Source: Ascarosepion bandense (taxonomy: Eukaryota > Mollusca > Cephalopoda > Sepiida > Sepiidae). Taken from it: a DNA stretch of 64,000 bases. Where the stretch lies: positions 16,663,001 through 16,727,000 of the forward strand of contig JBBBDQ010000191.1 in assembly GCA_037127315.1 (NCBI GenBank), in the 5' to 3' direction. A program made the translations under genes and the position numbers. Below, piece by piece: positions 10,395-22,591 of this stretch (its first letter is position 1; the number at the start of each line of letters is the position of its first letter). The notes beneath the pieces are model-generated. The model worked only from the letters and a program-made list of their open reading frames with translations. It was not told the origin of the DNA and did not search any database.

Positions 10395-11590
10395 CAATAC
10401 AAAGCCTAAGAACGACTCAAAGCAGGGTGTTACAAAATGAAGTTTATGTAAGAGCATAAAAGGAAGAAGTAAAAAGTGTCTATTATGAGGATATGTAGGT
10501 TAGATAACTGTTGACTCTAGATTTGAATAGGTTAAGATCATAGAGATTGGGGAAACATCCTCTTAAGAATCTATTTTGTAAATCCATTGAAGTTAGAGAG
10601 TTACCGAATGAGATTGTTGTAAGGAAGTAGAGCGTAGAAGTAAAAAGTGTATTATATGAGGATGTGTATGATAGATAATAGTTGGCTCTAAACTTGAATA
10701 GATTAAAGTCATAGTGATTGGGTAAGATGTCTCTTAAGAGTCTATTTTCCAAAGCCATTCAAATTAAAGATTTACTTAATGAGGTTGATGTAAGGGTGTA
10801 AAGCGTGGAAGTAAAGAGTGTATAATATGTGGATATGTGAGATAGATAACAGTAGACTCTAATCTTGAAGAGGTTAAAATCATAGTAATTGAAGAAGCGT
10901 CGTCTTTAGAGTCTATTTCCCAAAGGCATTCAAGTAAGAGATTTACTGAATGACGTTGATGTAAGGATCTAAAGCGTGGACGTAAAAAGTGTATAATATT
11001 AAGATATGTAGGTTAGATAACTGTGGACTCTAGATTTGAAGAGGTTAAGGTCATAGTGATTGGGGAAGCATCCTTTTAAAGTCTATTTTCCAAAGCCATT
11101 TAAGTTAGAGATTTACTGAATGAGCTTGTTGTAAGGGTGTAAAGCGTGGGCGTAATATGAGGATATGTAGGTTAGATAACTATTGACTCTAGATTTGAAG
11201 AGGTTAAGATCATAGTGATTGGGAAGCATCCTCTATGTCTATTCCCTAAAGCCATTCAAAGTAGGGAGATATTGAAGGAAGTTGATGTAAAGATATAAAG
11301 GAAGGAAGTAAGAAGAGTATAAAATGCGGATATGTAGGATAAATGACATGTGAGTTTGGACATGAAGAGGTTAATATCATTGTATTTCCCTAAGCATATT
11401 CTTGAGAGATTGCTTCATAAAGTCATTCAAGTTAAAAGTTACTTGACAGGGGTATTTTAATGGCATAAATGGGGCAGTAAGAAGTATATGTCATGAGGAT
11501 ATGTAGGATAGATAACGGTTAACTCTAGAAGAAGTAAAGATGGCCACACGTTTAAAGTAATACTGGTTGGAAAAACATGTTCTAAAAACG
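10395..11590 (-). repeat. Tandem array of LINE C-terminal coding units (about 160-171 bp)
   Basis: About six and a half diverged head-to-tail units, with starts near 10492, 10661, 10832, 11003, 11162, 11329 and 11496. On the minus strand each unit reads like 'NRFLRGCFPNLYDLNLFKSR' followed by 'VNSYLTYISS'. That is the extreme C terminus of the jockey/CR1-like RT (compare 'NSLPYTCYPDSYNLQEFKCK' at 39900-40235). Two units stay open in one 91-codon frame (10483-10758). The units have diverged, so the array is not fresh. Confidence 0.7.
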
Positions 11591-12089
11591 ACAATAAGAA
11601 GAGATAGGAAGTTGTAGGGAGCCATAATCTCCCACCTCCTGACTTGTAGAAGAAGTTATACTACAAAACATATATTCAAACATTTATCTATATTATTAGC
11701 GATTCCACGTGATAGAAGATTTGTTACTTGTCGACCGACCGTCGTGTTTATAACAAATGGTTACTCGACATCTGAAATGACGCGACGGAAAATGGCCGAA
11801 AGAAATGACGGCTTTCTATTGGGACCATATGAAATCCCTTTGTTTCCACTTAGCAATCGACTTTGTTTCTGCATTTGCGAATGTGTAACAGGTATAAATA
11901 TCTCGTTTTTAAAGAAACGGAATGATAAATGTTCACACGATCCTTTTCCAAACATATTTACGTTTCACTTGTTCCACGATGATTAATTTCACACGCAATT
12001 CAAATATGAGTTATAAAGTAATAAAGTAATATTTTAATTACTCACACTTGGGCGTATGTATATACACATTCAGTCAAGCACAGACACCC
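11591..12089. other. No gene recognised
   Basis: Overlapping short frames on both strands at 11744-11986 give no family I recognise. No repeat structure seen. Confidence 0.4.
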
Positions 12090-12090
12090 C

Positions 12091-12134
<44 letters not shown>
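12090..12134. repeat. (CA)n microsatellite
   Basis: About 22 CA units. The adjoining 94-codon frame is low complexity and not a gene. Confidence 0.95.
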
Positions 12135-12135
<1 letters not shown>

Positions 12136-12459
12136 TAAGTACATATATTCTGGCAAAACGGGACACACGAATAAAAATACATTCATATCGATACACTCAG
12201 ACAAGTTCATACACCCAGATTCATTCACATGCACACGTGTATATAATCATACATACACCACGACTAACTGAAGCAGAACAAAGATGGGCAAATATTTACG
12301 CACATTTGTGCAAAAATAGTCACGCACAATGACAAATACTGGATAGGCCTGAATATGGATTGTGTTTTTAAGATATCTGTTAAAATTTACCACGTAGCTG
12401 AAGTGGTGTTATATTAAATGGCAAATATTTTAACTCAGAAAATTGGTACTTCATCAAGT

Positions 12460-12461
12460 AT

Positions 12462-12508
<47 letters not shown>
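12460..12508. repeat. (TCTA)n microsatellite
   Basis: About twelve perfect TCTA units directly abutting a SINE-A head. Confidence 0.95.
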
Positions 12509-12590
12509 GAATGTGCGTGGTGGTGTAATAAATATCTGCTCAGCATGAGAAATCAGAAAGCTGAGTTCGAATACCAGTCGAATTCGTTTC
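12509..12590 (+). mobile_element. SINE-A 5' fragment
   Basis: 'atgtgcgtggtggtgtaat' is the head, and 'gagttcgaataccag' the B box. The element stops after 'aattcgttt'. Only the tRNA-like part is kept. Confidence 0.7.
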
Positions 12591-12837
12591 GAATATGAAA
12601 ACATATACATAGATAAACATATAACCTAAAAAGGAAACAAATATTTTATTCTGCATTATTTTTAACATAATCTCATCCCTTGTCAATGTACTTAACCTCA
12701 CCCTCTTTCAATGGACTGACCACTACTTAACGAAAATAAAACAATTTGTGTCAGGTCACAAATTTGTCTATGTATTCCCGCATATATCTTTTTATATGTA
12801 CTCAAATACATACATGTGTTCATATTAATATGATACT

Positions 12838-12868
12838 GACATATATATATATATATATATATATTAAG

Positions 12869-12912
<44 letters not shown>
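12838..12912. repeat. (TA)n microsatellite, two blocks
   Basis: TA tracts split by 'ttaagta'. The flanks (12600-12837 and 12913-13155) contain nothing I recognise. Confidence 0.9.
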
Positions 12913-12914
<2 letters not shown>

Positions 12915-13155
12915 CGTAAAGGTCATTTTTAGTAGGCCCTGGCACTTGAATAAGCGCTCCGTTTATTTATTAAACAGTATATTTATTTATTTTCGCCTAC
13001 CGGCCTGAATATTCGAAAAGTCTCATTAAAGAAAAATATGCGCTCTTTGGTAGGATAGGAACCTGCGTTCCCCTATAGGAAACCGTCATTAGATCGGACG
13101 TTTTTTTATTTCTCAGCTACAGAGTGGGTCGATGCCCAATCAAAGCTGATTCATT

Positions 13156-13356
13156 CAGTCAGTTAAGTGCCATACGTGATACACGCTTGGGCGATCATGT
13201 CTCGAAATAGACATGGCTGACTGGGCAGATGATTTTCACGGAGTAGTTTACCATTATTTTCTGTGGTAGAATGGCTGCCAACAAAGGCTATAGAACCCAA
13301 TCTGTCCTGCTATTTTCCCCATAGCTTCAAGGAGAAGCAACGGGTTAATATCTTTG
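13156..13356 (-). mobile_element. SINE-A 3' half
   Basis: Starts with the tail 'cagtcagttaagtgccat' and contains the 'gggcgatcatgtctcga' hairpin and 'ctatagaacccaatctgtcc' (reverse orientation). Truncated at about 13356, before the tRNA head. Confidence 0.85.
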
Positions 13357-13789
13357 TGGCAAAATAAATATTGAAAACAGCAACCAGCGAGTAAATTGTG
13401 GCTCACCCGGCTAGTATTCCAATCCAGAGTCGTTCCTTCTCGAGTTCTGTCTCAAAATCACACTAACAGACGTTTCAGCCGCCAACTGTGAATGTCTCTT
13501 CACGCGCCCCGCACTGGGAAAAATAGTTGGTTTTATCTGTCCACATACCCATAATCCTTTGCGTCTTCCTGCGATCTCATAATGCAATGCAAGTCCCCCC
13601 CCCCCTTATTCTTTTTTACCTTATCTGGCCGAGGACGGATTACGGCAGAGCGGTAAGTGCATTTTTTCTCCTTCATTTTAACTGCAGTAGCTTTACATGC
13701 TAAGCAAATACGGGCTCTTTTTTTGGCGGGGACAAGGCAAGTTGCAAACAGTTGTGCTCGTCCCAGGGTCTATCTCATGTCTGCCACAG
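13357..13789. other. No gene; unassigned
   Basis: Slightly higher GC than its surroundings, with a C11 run near 13600. The segment at about 13375-13450 may contain a diverged tRNA-like head ('gtaaattgtggctcacccgg'). No protein match. Confidence 0.35.
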
Positions 13790-13884
13790 GGTTTTTGCGC
13801 ATAAGTGAATGAAACTAATACAACTAGAAGTTGAACTCAACTCTTCCGTTTCTCGTTCCGAGCCGATATCCACTGCACCACATT
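13790..13884 (-). mobile_element. SINE-A 5' head fragment
   Basis: Reverse of the SINE head: 'gttgaactcaactcttcc' (B box), then 'gagccgatatccactgcacc' (A box). The body is missing. Confidence 0.75.
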
Positions 13885-14039
13885 TTTTTCTCACTCTTGG
13901 AAGGCATATAAACTTCTTTAGTATCCTAAAGTAAGCAAACCAATTTGTAAAGAAAGGTATGTAATTTTTCCTTATTTATCCGACTGATTTTTATTTTTTA
14001 ACCGTTATTGCCAGTGGACACTCGCAACTGCCAGAGAGC

Positions 14040-14740
14040 TCATATCTTCTATATGTCGTGTCCCTTCAAGATGCAGGCGATCATGGCCTTCCACATCTCC
14101 CTATCCTTTGTCGTTCTTAATACTCCTTCTTCACTTATTCCACCCAATCTGCTCAAGCTCATCAAGTATATCATGCGTTGCTTTCCCTTGTCTCTCTCTC
14201 CCTCCATCCATCCAGTGAGCATCAGTTTCTTTAAGCCCTCCATCCTCATTTGATTTCCCAAAAACTTCAGATGCTTTTTCCTGATGTTAAGTATCAGTTT
14301 CCTTCTCGTGTCCATCCTCTCCAAAACCTCGTCGTTGCTCACATGTTCCGTCTATGGTATCCTCAGCATCCTTCTGTAGAACAATATTTCGGTTGCTTCA
14401 TGTCTTCCCTTCATCTTTGATGAGACTGTCCAGCATTCGCTTTCATATTGAAGAACAGACATCACATAACAATCCTAATACTCTCTTCTTTGTTTCCAGT
14501 TAAATTTTCCTGTCTCTTAATACTTTACTCAGCTTCTGGAATGCATCCTTGGCCATGCCAATTCGCCTTCGGATCTCAGTATCGCACTTTCCGTCCTCTA
14601 TTAAAACACTTCCAAGGTATTTAAATATCTGCACCTGTTTGATTTTAGTATCGGCAACTTTTAATTGGTATTTTGGGCTCTTCTTTTTACTGATTATCAT
14701 ACATTCAGTTTTCTTATAATAACCCAATATTCTCACAGTA
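14040..14740 (-). pseudogene. RTE-clade LINE, end of RT and C-terminal tail
   Basis: The most extended RTE copy here. Frame 14500-14736 gives 'KTECMIISKKKSPKYQLKVA' and 'KQVQIFKYLGSVLIEDGKCD', the thumb region after the RT active site. Frame 14049-14342 gives the downstream part, ending 'DREMWKAMIACILKGHDI'. The two parts are separated by frameshifts and stops at about 14343-14500. Same family as 6358-6882. Confidence 0.85.
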
Positions 14741-15044
14741 CTGTATTTGACGTCGTATAAGACACATTATCTTCCAGAACAGCGGCTCAAAAATAATCAG
14801 TTTTATATGAGTTGTGGTTTTCATAGGATAATTTTATAGCCGCCACTAACTCTACCGTTGACTATAATTTTATGTTAAACGATCACGTCTACCGAACTCG
14901 AATACGTAATATAATTTTCTCAAACTCTTATTAATATTTAAGTTTTATTATTACCTGTATTTAAAAGGAATTATTTTAACGATTACCGGTGACGTTTGTT
15001 GGGACCAACTGACTCATTATGCTTGGATTTTGTTTCAATACATT

Positions 15045-15420
15045 CCTGTCATTTAGCAGCTAGAAACTACAAATGAAATAGTTCATTTCATCCCAAGAAA
15101 GGCAGGAATACGACTAGTACTCAGGGGGTTACGTGAAAGTGAGATAAAATACTGAGTATAAGGGAAATTGATGAAACGGCAAAAATGAAGGGTATTCAAG
15201 AAGATAGAAGATTGGCGTTGCATTTACATTTTTGAAGATTATAGTTATGAGGGAAGCAAGTAAACAGAAGGACGTTCCACAGGCAGGAAATGCAAGAACA
15301 GAAACAGTTGGGACAGAAGTGGCGGTCTCATTTAGCTATTACAACTGTAAACGCTTGGTGCCACAATGCCAATCTTTTAGCACGCTTAAATTCATGTAGT
15401 CGCAACACCTTAAAGAAAAC
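15045..15420 (-). mobile_element. Jockey/CR1-like LINE 3' part, copy 2
   Basis: Shares 'catttcatcccaagaaagg', 'gggggttac' and 'ttgcatttacatttttgaag' with 33740-34340 and 39710-40345. The coding frame is lost. Confidence 0.65.
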
Positions 15421-15628
15421 CTCGACAGTGCAGTTGCCATAAAAATATGTGTAAACTATCTTGGAAATATTATATTATACCCACCGAGGAATATGTTTTT
15501 CATAGAAAGGAATCAAGATGAATGATTGCTGAACGGGTGAGTGTGTTTACATTGCCTTTTCAGACTTCATGTCTAGTTGCACAGCTAGCTTGCTCTTTAT
15601 ATACAGTGATGTTTTCTGCTTTTTTTAC

Positions 15629-15924
15629 TGTGTTGCTTTTTGCAATGCAGTGGATATTGACTCGGAACAAGAAATCGGGGAGCCGATTTCGAATTCCAAT
15701 TGAATTCATTGCATTCACTTACGCGCAAATATCATTGGGAAAGGTATTAATTATGGGTTAAATAGCAGGACAGATTTGGTTCTATAGCCTTGATTGGCAA
15801 CCAGTCTACCGCAAAAAGTAATGGCAACCTACTGCGGGATAATCTTCTGCTCAGTCACTCATGTCTCGTAAGAGACATGATCGCCCAAAGCATGTATCAC
15901 GTATGGCACTTAACTGACTGATTG
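15629..15924 (+). mobile_element. SINE-A, nearly full length
   Basis: The first bases of the head are diverged ('gttgctttttgcaatgcag'). The rest matches SINE-A to 'ggcacttaactgactgattg'. A deletion removes 'ccatctcttccctccag' between 'aggtattaat' and 'tatgggttaaat'. Confidence 0.85.
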
Positions 15925-15957
15925 TTTTAAACATTAAGTAATTAATTATATCAAAAG

Positions 15958-16221
15958 TAGGTACCTCTAGTCATTTTCGATATCTAACTTTTAAAATGAA
16001 TTTTTAAAAATGAAAAAGTTTTATTGAAACTTTTATTTTAGTTTTAATTGAAATTCTCAATGATTAAATTTGCCATTTCCAGCAAGCAAAATACTCTCCT
16101 TTATTTCATACAGAAATTATATTGATTGGAATATAAAAGTTTAATTTTTTTTAATTTTTGAATTTTACCGCCATTTTGAGCAATCGACACAAAAAGTTAA
16201 TTCACGGATATAAAAATCTTG

Positions 16222-16272
<51 letters not shown>

Positions 16273-17396
16273 GTTACACATCAAATTTGGAAAATAAGAA
16301 AATTTCATGCTAAATTAATCTTATTATATAAATTACTTATTCATAGCGTAAAATTTAGAATAAAACTATTTCTTAATCATAGAGTTGAACTTTTTGACCT
16401 GTTCGCCGTATATTAAAACGCGTTGACAAGTTCTTGAGTGATAAAGCAAAAGTGTATGGCGTCACAAGTGACAAATTTTTACAATTTTTTTTTCGGATAA
16501 CGGGCGGAAACTTTGACCTTTTAATTTGCACATAGAAAATAATTCAAATACACACACACACAAAAATAATTTATTTTAAAAATATGAAGATAAAACGATT
16601 TGTATTAAACTTTTCAATTTTCGATAAGCAATGTAATCTTCAATTATTAACTTAAAAATCTAACCGCAACAAATCTTTGAATTATTATACAAATATTTTT
16701 GAAACTTTATAAATTATTATAATAAAAAAATATTAAAATATTTAAAATTTTATTATTAATCAAAAAAAATTTTTTCTTCAGACTATAATGTTCTTAATCT
16801 TTATTGTTTATTCATGCAATTAAAAGCTTATCAAATTAAATAATATCAGAGTTTTATTGCAATTTCTATTTTACCATTCGGAACAGATTTTCGGAAACAG
16901 AGGCAAAATTAAAAAGAAAGATTATATATATTGAGTCCTACGTATAATTAATAAAACCATTTACCGCAACAAAGTAAAAATTATTAAAATTTCATAGATT
17001 TACGTGTAGTGGGGGTAACAAGTGTAAAAAATAGTTTTACCAAGATTTTTAAAAAATAATACTTTTAGAAACAATTTCATTCATTTGTGAATGAGTACTG
17101 AAAGTTTCATTAAAATCCGACAATTATTTGATTTTTGCGAGAATTTTCAAATTAATGTGTTTTTCACCAGAAAAATGTGAGTTTTCCATTGTAAACTATC
17201 GTAAAGTTTTGGTTACCCGCTAACTCAAATCAAAACAAGATATTCTGCCAAAATTTGGAATATGTTAGAAGGGATTAATTTAAAAAAAATTACTTTGATT
17301 TTTCCTTTTAATTTTGATGGAAGACTTTTGCTTTTATTTTGGGGCCGTTTTTAATCATATTATGCTGTTTTTTTAGCGATTTAGTAGAGGTACCTA
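15958..17396. mobile_element. Non-autonomous DNA transposon, 12-bp perfect TIRs
   Basis: Begins TAGGTACCTCTA (15958-15969) and ends TAGAGGTACCTA (17385-17396), an exact inverted repeat. It is flanked by the direct repeat ATCAAAAG at 15950-15957 and 17397-17404. An 8-bp duplication suits hAT-type or other 8-bp-TSD transposons; superfamily not decided. The interior is very AT-rich with no transposase frame. A second copy starts at about 63250 and shows about 650 bp of homology. Confidence 0.75.
16225..16271. repeat. (TA)n inside the TIR element
   Basis: About 23 TA units. The second copy of the host element (about 63530) has only 'gataaaatatacatctatg' here, so the tract expanded after copying. 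Confidence 0.9.
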
Positions 17397-17404
17397 ATCA
17401 AAAG

Positions 17405-19084
17405 TATTATTTCCTTAACATGCCCTGATTAAATGGAGGTTTACTAATTTTTTAAAGTCAAATATGGTATTTAATTTAAAATATCTACGAATTCTTTTCT
17501 TTCACTTTCTTTTGATGCGATGACAAAAAAAAAAAGAAATGTTGGATGATAAGCATGTAAATGTTACATTGATCTATAATTCACAAACACGCGCACTCAA
17601 CCTCACACACATTCAAACTCAGAAACCCACACCCGTCTACCCATAAACGCATAAAATATAGAACTTATATAAATCAGGCAAAATTGTCGGCCAGTTGAAA
17701 ATTATTTATAGCTCATTTATTGTTTCTTTTTCCATAACGACAACAGTATTTAAGCAATTTGTCAAATGTGTCATTCATATTTCTTATCCGAGAAATCTTG
17801 AATTTTTATCCATCCAATAAAATATATCGATGCAGGTAAGAAAGAAATCTGATTTTCCTATCATAAAAGCATAACAAAAGCGAACGCTAAACAAGAAAAA
17901 AAATCAATCTTTTTGTAACCAGTTCTGATTGCAATCAGTCAAAAATTCCCGTAGACCATGCATACGCGGGCTCTTGCATTTGTTTGCTCTTCGCTTGACG
18001 AGACTCTACCTTTCTGAAAAAGTCTCGTGCTCGAAGGCAGAGAGTCCAGTAAACTCCGAGCTTTAATAAGCTGACATTCACTTATCTCCTCACTGAGACT
18101 GGATATGGCACAAAGCCAAATTTTGCGTAGGGGCTCTGAGAGCTTAATCTCGGGCAAAAACTTTCAGTCAGGATCGGACTCCTGTCTCTTTTACTCATAC
18201 GAGACTCTACCCTTTCGTGGAGCCTTTTCTGGGTTCTTCTCCGTCCGACTAATAGAAATTTGATGAACTCTTAATATAATCAGAGTTCTCCTAAATATAT
18301 GCATTCAGGGCAGATCTATTAATAGAATAAAATGGATCATAGCACAATAATAAAATCTGATTGCAACTAGTTCTGATGAATTTTTCCATTTTTTTTAATG
18401 CCTATAGTGTTTGTTTATTGTTAACTAGCTATGTCTCCTGTCACTATAACATTACATTAGTAAATAGGCGAGATCAGACAGAATGACTAATAAATGTATA
18501 AAGTTACATTGTACTTTCTATTATAAAATAGAAAAAGAAACAAAGTAAAAATTGCGATTTTCAATTGATTTTTCCAAAGACAAAATTTAAAAGAAAAAAA
18601 TTGAAACAAGGTGCAATGCGAAATTAGTAATTTGTAGCCTCGCTTGTTTATGGGATATTCGTTCATCGTTTAATTAAAACAAAATCGTGTCGTCTCATAT
18701 AAATGGTTACTAATAACGTTTTCCTGATTTAGATAATATCCCCGAAATCGGACGGAGTATAGAATAAAGAATTTTTTATATGTTTATACATACGCCCTTG
18801 TACAAATTAATTGAAAAAATGCTTTAGTTTTCGTCTTTTCACCATAAAAGTTTCAGTTTCAGGCCCACAAGAGTGACAGGGTGTAATCGATTTCTATTTT
18901 TCTCTCAGATTAGGACATATGCAGTGGTTCCGGAACGTCTGAATTCACTACTCACCCTACCGGTCGCAAAAGATTTACCCACTTTACACTGCACATAAAG
19001 AATGTGCACATACTATGCTTATTAAATACCGTCGTTTAAAAAAAAATCCATTCTTTAATAACTTTATCAAAATTCCCGTTATCT
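17405..19084. other. No gene; contains a GC-richer island of unknown nature
   Basis: AT-rich except for 17930-18245. That stretch is more balanced, has a 72-codon minus frame (17939-18157), and carries the repeated motif GAGACTCTACC near 18000 and 18200. I do not recognise it. A motif at 18890-18930, 'attaggacatatgcagtgg', recurs at 20010. Confidence 0.4.
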
Positions 19085-21130
19085 CCCATACCAGAGAAAG
19101 CGTTTAACGTGTTGAAGTAGCCATTATTATGCCCGATCATATACTAACGTTGATAGCAGAGACAGACGTTTCAGGATGTACCATAGCTGCCTCTTTAAGA
19201 CAGTCGTGGAGGCCCATAGCCTTTTTTTTAGAACCCTGTCTAAATCAAAACGCAGGGATTATGAAATAAAGAAAGAAGCCTATAATGATCGGATTATTTG
19301 ATCGAGCGACATTTGAAACTAATTACACATAAAAAATTAGTCGGATTTATGTTTAACGCGAAAACGATCAGCAAAATTAAAAATGTGAAGATAGCCAGGT
19401 GGAAGATGGAACTCTCATGTTACTCGTTCTACGTAACATACCACCCTGGCAAAGAAAACACAGCTGTGAACGCCCTCCCTCGTGTATATAGATCGGCTGC
19501 TAGCAAAGAATTGAAGAGATTATATAGAGAGTTATGCTATCCAGGTGTTACACGCGTGTTCCACAAGACGAAAATCAGGAACCTCCCGTACTCAACAGAG
19601 ATATGAAAGTGATTACCAACTCATGTAAGACTTGCGCCGAAAATAAACCCAGGTTCTACCGTCCTAAAACCAGGAACGTCATAAAAGCCACGTTACCCGA
19701 CAAAAGAATCGCATTGGATTTTAAAGGTCCTCTTTCGTTAAAAACTCGCAATAAATTCACGTTGGCAATAATTGATTTGCGGCTTTACTTCATTATTCCC
19801 TGTCATCTCTTATACAGCGGTCATACAAGCACTCGGCTCTGTTTCTGTCGTTTTTGAGTTATTTGTTGTTATTCATTCGGACAGATGGGCGTCATTTATT
19901 TCGGAACGCGTACTGCGATTTTTACAAGAGCAAGGAATTTGCAGTGGTGTTCAGTAATATGAAGCTATTTTAAAGAGTTACCGGATGTAATCGATTTTTA
20001 TTTTCTTCAGATTAGGACATTTGCCTGGGTGTTTGTAAAAATCTTATGAAACAACCAGCCAGTAATCAACTAGAATAGAAGTTGAGTCTACCTGACCAAA
20101 AAAACCCACCAGGGCAAATTAGTAGGTGGTTTAAATAATAACCTAGGAGATTCCATTCTGTTAGAGGCAAGTCTATTCTGTAAGCACTGATTGGTTGATA
20201 ATTTCAGTGTGTACATTGAGATCCATAAATATTGAGCACAATATCCACCATTTGTCTTTGGACCACATAGGGACATGTATTCAGTTACAACCCTGTTTAT
20301 TTTTGTCTGCCAACTGGACGCTAGTTGGAAACATCAGGAAGGTGAGTCTCACATTCTTGAATGTTCACCTTCCTACAGGGAGATAAAAGAAGACCACCAT
20401 GTTGAAAGGTAAGTTATTTGACTTCTACAGTGTTCAGTAATATGAAGCTACTTTAAGGGTGTATGAAGAGTTTTGTTTGGCCCTGAAAAACATTGCGTCA
20501 TCCGTGATTCCATCAGATGTTTTGTAAGTAGAACAACACCATATAACCCTCAAGGCAATGGCTAGTGCCAGAAGTACAATGGATTAACCTGGAAAACTGT
20601 TAAATAAGCAGCTGCTGATATAGGAGCAGCCATAGAGAATTGGGGACAATTACTCCCAGAGGCCCTGAAAGCTATTAGAACGCTGTAAGGCGTTTGACCC
20701 AGAACATCTCTATCTTGAAACGGCGAATGATATTACTTACAAGACAAACGCAACTAAATAAAAAAACTGGTGGATCAATTAAAGCTACTAGATGCCAACC
20801 ACCAGTACTCAGTTTGACTGGAAGGCACAGTCTCACTAAAAGACTTGTTTTCAGCAGAAAACCAATCAGGTCCCACAGCCGTAACCGAAGGTTGTCCTCA
20901 AAAAACTGCAGTAGATTTTGAAGAGATAGAGAAGATCATGAGGAACACGGGAGCTTTAGTACCTCGTGTGACGACCATTGGATTTCTCAGAAGAGAGCAT
21001 ATGTAACTACCTTCGTCCTGCAAAGGACGAACAAGTCACTCGTAGACGAAAAAACGCAGCAGGATTAGATCCCGTTCGAGCTAGAACAAAGAAGAACCTC
21101 ATAGTGCTTCTGACAATCCGCCGGCGCCTC
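19085..21130 (+). pseudogene. Ty3/gypsy pol remnant (RNase H, integrase, C terminus)
   Basis: Decayed LTR-retrotransposon pol in several frames. RNase H: 'AETDVSGCTIAASLRQSWRP' near 19160, then 'RHLKLITHKKLVGFMFNAKT' and 'ARWKMELSCYSFYVTYHPGK'. Integrase zinc region: 'LCYPGVTRV', 'CKTCAENKPRF'. Integrase core: 'IALDFKGPLS', 'HSDRWASFISE', and after a gap 'RTTPYNPQGNG' at 20530. C-terminal part: 'LVDQLKLLDANHQYSV' and 'TVSLKDLFSAENQSG' at about 20770-20870. About 570 bp of foreign sequence separates the core halves (19956-20525). I did not find LTRs. Confidence 0.85.
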
Positions 21131-22384
21131 GCAAACAGCGAAGAATATCTGCTTGGTTCAAGGACTTCTTTCCTCTGTATAAATAAGGCAGGGAAGAATG
21201 TGATATATAACCCCATTATTGAATTTGTCCTGAATATATATATTCTAGAGAACTCGGATCATAATTAGAGTTCTGTAAAGCCAATATAGATTATTTCTTA
21301 CAACTTTAATACAGTTTTTAACATTGTTTGTCTTTAGCACACCGTACTACTTGTTCCCATATTTTATTCACTTCTATGCTTGACCGACTTAAAAGATTTT
21401 TGTGGCTTAGCATATATTCTGACTCCTTAAGTTTTCGTATTTTTCAGTGAGGAGCTATGTCTATTATTTCAACCTCACCACATACCATCTGCTCTATGGT
21501 AAAATCCAAAGAAGAATCATCAGTATTATTGATCCCGATCTAGCGGTTCGAATTCAGTCATTTTCTTTTTCATAGATACTTTTTACCAATATTTTCATGG
21601 TAAGTGTTCGGATTAGTTTTTCGTTATGGTACATAGAATTTTCTAATTTAATCTTAGTAATAGAATGGCGTCGATATCTCACCAATTTACAACTGAGCTT
21701 GCTAGATTTAAGCGTAATTTCTATGCTAACAGTTTCTTTTCTCGTAATTCTTACATGTGGAAATCCGGCTCCATGCATTCCAGCCATCTTTCATCTGCAA
21801 AAACCTAAATATCACGTCAATCACTATCTGCTAGTCTCTATATTACCCTTTCTTCTTCCCGCTCATTATTAATGTTCCTGTTCGTATTTCTTTCACTTCC
21901 TGTAATCCCTTGTATCTTAGTAGCTCTATTACCTTGTATGGTGTGATACGGATTAAAAACACGTCTTAATCAACTTATTTTCTATAATTTGCTAAGATTA
22001 TTATATTAAAATAGCCACGTTAAAATTTCAAAAGATTTCTCTTGAAAATGTATCTTAAAACATAATTTTCTCAGGTTTTTGTGTCTTTATGCCACCCTTT
22101 ATGTGAAATGTGAATTATAAATCACGATGTTGAATGAAGCGTAACAAACGATCGCCTGAAGGTTACAGGAATGGAGAACTCGCTGCATGCAGAAAAGCTT
22201 CCCATACCAGCTTTAGAATCACTTAAATTGAAATGATAAAAAACGAACAATATGAGAATTGATATGCATCAATATCATCAGTTCAGTACCTTTCCGTTCT
22301 AATGTGCAACTTAATTATGACAGTTGAGCATTGGAACATTTTATTGTAACAGACCGTTTAGGCTTTCTTGTATGTGTATTGTCT
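21131..22384. other. No gene recognised
   Basis: Short frames on both strands near 21554-21872 have no family match. AT-rich. Confidence 0.4.
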
Positions 22385-22560
22385 CTTTAGAACATTCGTC
22401 GTCGTCCTGCGGCCTTGGCCGAGATAGAACTCACGACACCCCTCCAGTATTCCTTGTGCATTTGGAACCCTGGCGCAGTTTATAGCGAAATTCATAATCT
22501 TGTCAAATAGCTGAATACTTGATGATTCGCCAGAGCTAGCAAGGGTGTTTTTATTGTGAC
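22385..22560 (-). repeat. Dispersed repeat X, copy 1
   Basis: 'cctgcggccttggccgagat' and 'agaactcacgacacccctcc' recur at 53180-53235. In minus orientation both end in a trinucleotide run (GAC or GAT), as a LINE 3' tail would. The parent element was not identified. Confidence 0.5.
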
Positions 22561-22591
22561 ACCAACACTGGATGGCTTGCCTCCAGGCCCA

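Noticed and set aside
10395..11590. CRISPR-like regularly spaced repeats
   Set aside because: Units are contiguous with no unique spacers, in a eukaryotic repeat context, and encode a LINE C terminus.
12048..12332. 94-codon frame with HTHTHT runs
   Set aside because: Produced by a CA microsatellite; no domain outside the repeat.
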